NCBI GenBank assembly: GCA_021823045.1
Contig: JAKAPB010000130.1
Coordinates: 1 to 6,204 of the forward strand
Direction of reading: 5' to 3'
Source of the DNA: Actinomycetes bacterium
Lineage (GTDB): Bacteria; Actinomycetota; Acidimicrobiia; Acidimicrobiales; Acidimicrobiaceae
DNA: 6,204 nt
The position numbers and the translations under genes are program-made. This document shows positions 5,980 to 6,204 of the stretch, in pieces; position 1 is the stretch's first letter; each line of letters begins with the position of its first letter. A model generated the notes under the pieces. The model was not told the origin of the DNA, did no database searches, and saw only the letters and a program-made list of their open reading frames with translations.

Positions 5980-6204
5980 TCTGTAGATTTTGATATCAAG
6001 AAGTTGGAAATTTCGGTGCACTTATCCAGTATAGGACAGAGATTCTCTTCACCCAAAAAGATCTTTCCTAAGGGGATCTTCAGCCTTGAGGTTACCCCAA
6101 GTCGTCTAGCTGGTACTTCGGCCACCGAGGGGTACGCATCAACTGCGGAAACTTCAATGGGCATTTCAGTTCCCGCAACCGCCGATAGGTCACCTATCGG
6201 CGGT
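5961..6204 (-). CDS. C-terminal end of an unrecognised protein (5' end beyond the window)
   Basis: The minus frame is open from the right edge to TAA at 5961-5963, giving 80 residues. An in-frame ATG at 6164 exists, but the frame continues open above it (reading PPIGDLSAVAGTE), so the real start is probably outside the window. The protein is mixed hydrophobic and charged (EVSAVDAYPSVAEV, then KIPLGKIFLGEENL), with two Cys near the end and codon choice like its neighbours (many GAA, GTT, GCG). I do not recognise a family. The stop overlaps the lipoprotein start by 19 nt, which suggests one transcript. The opposite plus frame is also open here but Ser/Thr-biased, so strand choice is probable, not certain. 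Confidence 0.5.
   Translation of the reverse strand, partial: PPIGDLSAVAGTEMPIEVSAVDAYPSVAEVPARRLGVTSRLKIPLGKIFLGEENLCPILDKCTEISNFLISKSTEWLGAS
6028..6056 (-). promoter_or_regulatory. Candidate sigma70-type promoter for the lipoprotein gene
   Basis: On the minus strand TTGGGT (6056-6051) and TATACT (6033-6028) are separated by exactly 17 nt. The -10 matches consensus at five of six bases; the -35 keeps TTG only. Transcription would start about at the GTG at 6021, giving a ~42-nt leader for ATG 5979 or a leaderless message starting at GTG. It lies inside the probable upstream coding region, so chance is possible. Confidence 0.4.
6178..6204. repeat. 27-nt near-perfect palindrome at the right edge
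   Basis: ACCGCCGATAGGT (6178-6190) and its exact reverse complement (6192-6204) flank a single central base at 6191. It reaches the last base, so it may extend further. It lies within the presumed minus-strand coding frame. Such spacing suits a dimeric-regulator operator or a tight hairpin, but function is not shown. Confidence 0.75.

Overview
The window looks like chromosomal DNA of an actinobacterium, most likely an acidophilic Acidimicrobiia-type organism. That placement is inference from three things: roughly 50% GC, aa3-type oxidase genes of actinobacterial style, and an exported protein with a long Thr/Ser-only tail of the kind common in that class. GTG and TTG starts are frequent. There are no rRNA, tRNA, insertion-sequence or CRISPR features.

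Layout. (1) 1-1540, + strand: the 3' end of a heme-copper oxidase subunit I gene, overlapped by 4 nt by a subunit III-like gene. Then come two stem-loops and a 40-residue membrane miniprotein with a near-perfect Shine-Dalgarno, closed by a strong intrinsic terminator. (2) 1634-2924, + strand: an ArdC-like protein (ssDNA-binding-type N-domain plus HExxH metalloprotease), overlapped by 8 nt by a DUF3293 gene. The pair looks translationally coupled. (3) 3158-4411, + strand: an MscS-family mechanosensitive channel and, with zero spacing, a small secreted or anchored Pro/Thr/Ser-rich protein. (4) 4412-4634: a convergent intergenic stretch with competing inverted repeats. (5) 4635-6204, - strand: a HAD-IIB (Cof-like) phosphatase, a small lipoprotein, and the C-terminal end of an unrecognised protein that enters from the right edge.

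The oxidase segment makes a terminal respiratory complex in the membrane. The 40-residue protein is a good candidate for a small accessory subunit. The ArdC/DUF3293 pair is the least conventional part: ArdC-like proteins are usually encoded on mobile elements, and DUF3293 has no assigned function. The remaining genes are osmotic-stress, envelope and housekeeping functions. The gaps 1541-1633, 2925-3157 and 5454-5522 showed no convincing site. No stretch longer than 300 bases lacks a gene.
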